From Pyrinomonadaceae bacterium (lineage in GTDB: Bacteria > Acidobacteriota > Blastocatellia > Pyrinomonadales > Pyrinomonadaceae), in NCBI GenBank assembly GCA_013812565.1, contig JACCTF010000595.1:1-7601 (forward strand): 7,601 nucleotides of DNA. The letters run 5' to 3'. How positions within the stretch are numbered: position 1 is the first letter of the stretch; every line of letters starts with the position of its first letter. The translations under genes were made by a program, and so were the position numbers. The notes under the pieces were generated by a model. The model did not search any database. It worked only from the letters and a program-made list of their open reading frames with translations, and was not told the DNA's origin. Below are positions 5,779 through 7,601 of the stretch, piece by piece.

Positions 5779-7601
5779 ATGCATCAACGTTCTGTCCGCG
5801 CTTTCCTGGTTGTGAGCATATTGCTCGCGCTCGTCGCGCAGGTCACAGCTTTTAATGACAAGCTGTTACTCGGTTTTAGTCGCGAAGGTGCGGGCCGCCA
5901 GCGCCAGCTAGAAGCGCAATATGATTCACTATTAAAGAAAGAGAACCTTCGCTTATGGATGAAGCGGATGGCGGCCAGACCGCATCACGTCGGGTCTCCA
6001 TACGGGCGGGAGGTTGCCGATTTTATTGCATCACAATTTAAGTCATGGGGCTATGAAACCGAGATCGAGGAGTTCGGTGTGCTCTTCCCCACACCCAAAA
6101 CCAGATTACTGGAGATGACAGGGCCGGTGAAATTCACCGCCCGGTTAGCGGAACCGACGCTTCCACAGGATGCGACGTCCGGCCTTACCGCCGAGCAGTT
6201 GCCAACCTACAACGCCTACTCGATTGATGGTGATGTGACCGGGCAACTCGTCTACGTCAACTACGGTGTGCCGAAAGACTACGATGCGCTTGCCGAACGT
6301 GGCATAGAGGTGAAAGGCAAGATCGTCATCGCACGCTATGGGGGATCGTGGCGCGGCATCAAGCCGAAAGTCGCCGCCGAGCACGGCGCCATTGGCTGCA
6401 TCATCTACTCTGATCCGCGCGACGATGGCTATTTCGAGGGAGATGTTTATCCGCAGGGCGCGTGGCGCAGTGAGCACGGCGCACAGCGCGGCTCGGTCGC
6501 CGACATGCCGGTTTTCCCCGGCGACCCGCTGACGCCCGGGGTTGGCGCGACCAAAAACGCCCAGCGACTAGCGATCAAGGATGCCACGACGCTGACTAAG
6601 ATTCCGGTGCTGCCGATCTCCTACGGGGATGCGCTTCCGTTGCTGCGCGCCCTCGGTGGTCCGGTGGCTCCGGCAGAGTGGCGGGGCGCGCTGCCCTTAA
6701 CCTATCACTTAGGGCCTGGACCGGCCACCGTGCATCTCAAGCTGGAGTTCGATTGGAAGACGACGCCCGCTTACGACGTGATCGCGAAGATGCGCGGGGC
6801 GGAGCGTCCAGATGAGTGGATCATCCGAGGGAATCACCACGACGCATGGGTGTTCGGTGCCGATGATCCGCTGAGCGGCATGGTGTCGGTGATGGAGGAA
6901 GCGCGCGCCGTCGGTGAGCTGGCGAAAACCGGGTGGAAACCGAAGCGCACGATTGTATATACCGCATGGGACGCGGAGGAGCCGGGTCTGATCGGCTCAA
7001 CCGAATGGGTCGAGACGCACGCCGCGCTGCTCAACAAGAACGCCGCTGTGTATATCAACTCCGACTCAAACGCGCGCGGCTTTCTTTACGTCGGCGGCTC
7101 TCATACTTTGGAAAAGTTTATCAACGAGGTCGCGCGCGATGTGATTGATCCACAAAAGAAGATTTCAGTTTCCGATCGCGCACGCGCCCGGACAATCCTC
7201 CGCGGCAGCCCAGAGGATCGGCGCGAAGCAAGAGAGAGAGCGGATTTGCCTATTAGCGCGCTCGGATCGGGTTCCGACTACACGCCTTTCATACAACATC
7301 TCGGCATCGCTTCACTGAACATCGGCTTCGGGGGAGAAGATGGCGGCGGTTCTTACCATTCCATTTATGATTCGTTCGATCACTACACAAGATTCGCCGA
7401 TCCGAATTTCGATTATGGAAACGCGCTCGCGCAGACGTGTGGCCGTGTCGTGCTGCGTCTGGCTAATGCTGACGTATTGCCTTTCACCTTCGTCAACTTT
7501 TCCGTCACCATCGAGAAGTATATCCGCGAAGTGGCGAAACTGACGGATGATATGCGTGAGGAAATCGGACAGAAGAATCGTCTGCTTAGTGACAACACGC
7601 T
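5779..7601 (+). CDS. Exported M28 family zinc peptidase, glutamate carboxypeptidase II-like (3' end outside window)
   Basis: This is a secreted or periplasmic metallopeptidase. The start is set by GGAGG at 5769-5773; the frame is open to the window end (607 residues and two bases). Residues 1-24 form a Sec signal peptide (cleavage likely after VTA). A PA-type domain follows, with VKGKIVIARYGGSWRG (178-193) and DPLTPG (249-254). The catalytic domain keeps every zinc-site residue known from human GCPII: His353 and Asp363 in HHDAWVFGADDP, catalytic Glu400 and Glu401 in WDAEEPG, Asp429 in NSDS, His527 in SYHSIY, with nearly identical spacing. The helical dimerisation domain starts near 575-590 and is cut by the window, so roughly 100-150 residues are missing. 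GCPII Arg534 and Arg536 of the glutamate-binding arginine patch correspond to Asn514 and Gly516 here, so a glutamate-specific carboxypeptidase activity should not be assumed; an aminopeptidase or broader specificity is possible. It is divergent from the S9 peptidase and probably acts on its products. Confidence 0.92.
   Translation, partial: MHQRSVRAFLVVSILLALVAQVTAFNDKLLLGFSREGAGRQRQLEAQYDSLLKKENLRLWMKRMAARPHHVGSPYGREVADFIASQFKSWGYETEIEEFGVLFPTPKTRLLEMTGPVKFTARLAEPTLPQDATSGLTAEQLPTYNAYSIDGDVTGQLVYVNYGVPKDYDALAERGIEVKGKIVIARYGGSWRGIKPKVAAEHGAIGCIIYSDPRDDGYFEGDVYPQGAWRSEHGAQRGSVADMPVFPGDPLTPGVGATKNAQRLAIKDATTLTKIPVLPISYGDALPLLRALGGPVAPAEWRGALPLTYHLGPGPATVHLKLEFDWKTTPAYDVIAKMRGAERPDEWIIRGNHHDAWVFGADDPLSGMVSVMEEARAVGELAKTGWKPKRTIVYTAWDAEEPGLIGSTEWVETHAALLNKNAAVYINSDSNARGFLYVGGSHTLEKFINEVARDVIDPQKKISVSDRARARTILRGSPEDRREARERADLPISALGSGSDYTPFIQHLGIASLNIGFGGEDGGGSYHSIYDSFDHYTRFADPNFDYGNALAQTCGRVVLRLANADVLPFTFVNFSVTIEKYIREVAKLTDDMREEIGQKNRLLSDNT

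Overview
The window reads like a chromosomal segment of a moderately GC-rich Gram-negative-type bacterium. The best guess is Acidobacteriota, possibly class Blastocatellia. This rests on the sequence style of the exported S9 peptidase, on its pairing with a glutamate-carboxypeptidase-II-like M28 peptidase, and on a GC-rich REP-like palindrome. It is inference; no taxonomic marker gene is present.

Left end (1-206): the first ~100 bases encode the C-terminal tail of a DDE-type transposase on the + strand, stopping at 96-98. Directly after that stop, in the same frame, runs protein-like sequence that continues into a large SNF2-family helicase (207-2774). No ATG, GTG or TTG occurs between the transposase stop and the TTG at 207. 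The simplest reading is that an insertion sequence landed in the 5' part of the helicase gene, so that all helicase motor motifs remain but the natural N-terminus and promoter are lost or lie beyond the element.

Middle (2775-2900): a 126-bp gap between convergent genes holds one large imperfect palindrome of REP type (about 2793-2883).

Right part: an exported prolyl-oligopeptidase/DPP IV-like serine peptidase on the - strand (2901-5513) and an exported zinc peptidase of family M28, glutamate carboxypeptidase II type (5779 to beyond the window end, + strand), diverge from a 265-bp intergenic region. Both have signal peptides and complete catalytic residues, so they probably act together in extracytoplasmic peptide breakdown. 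The S9 protein carries two low-complexity inserts in its propeller domain. The M28 protein keeps all zinc ligands but lacks the arginine patch that gives human GCPII its glutamate preference.

No RNA gene, CRISPR array or obvious new multi-gene system is visible. The points most worth following are the transposase/helicase junction, what lies upstream of it (the helicase belongs to a family that includes defence helicases), and the REP palindrome.
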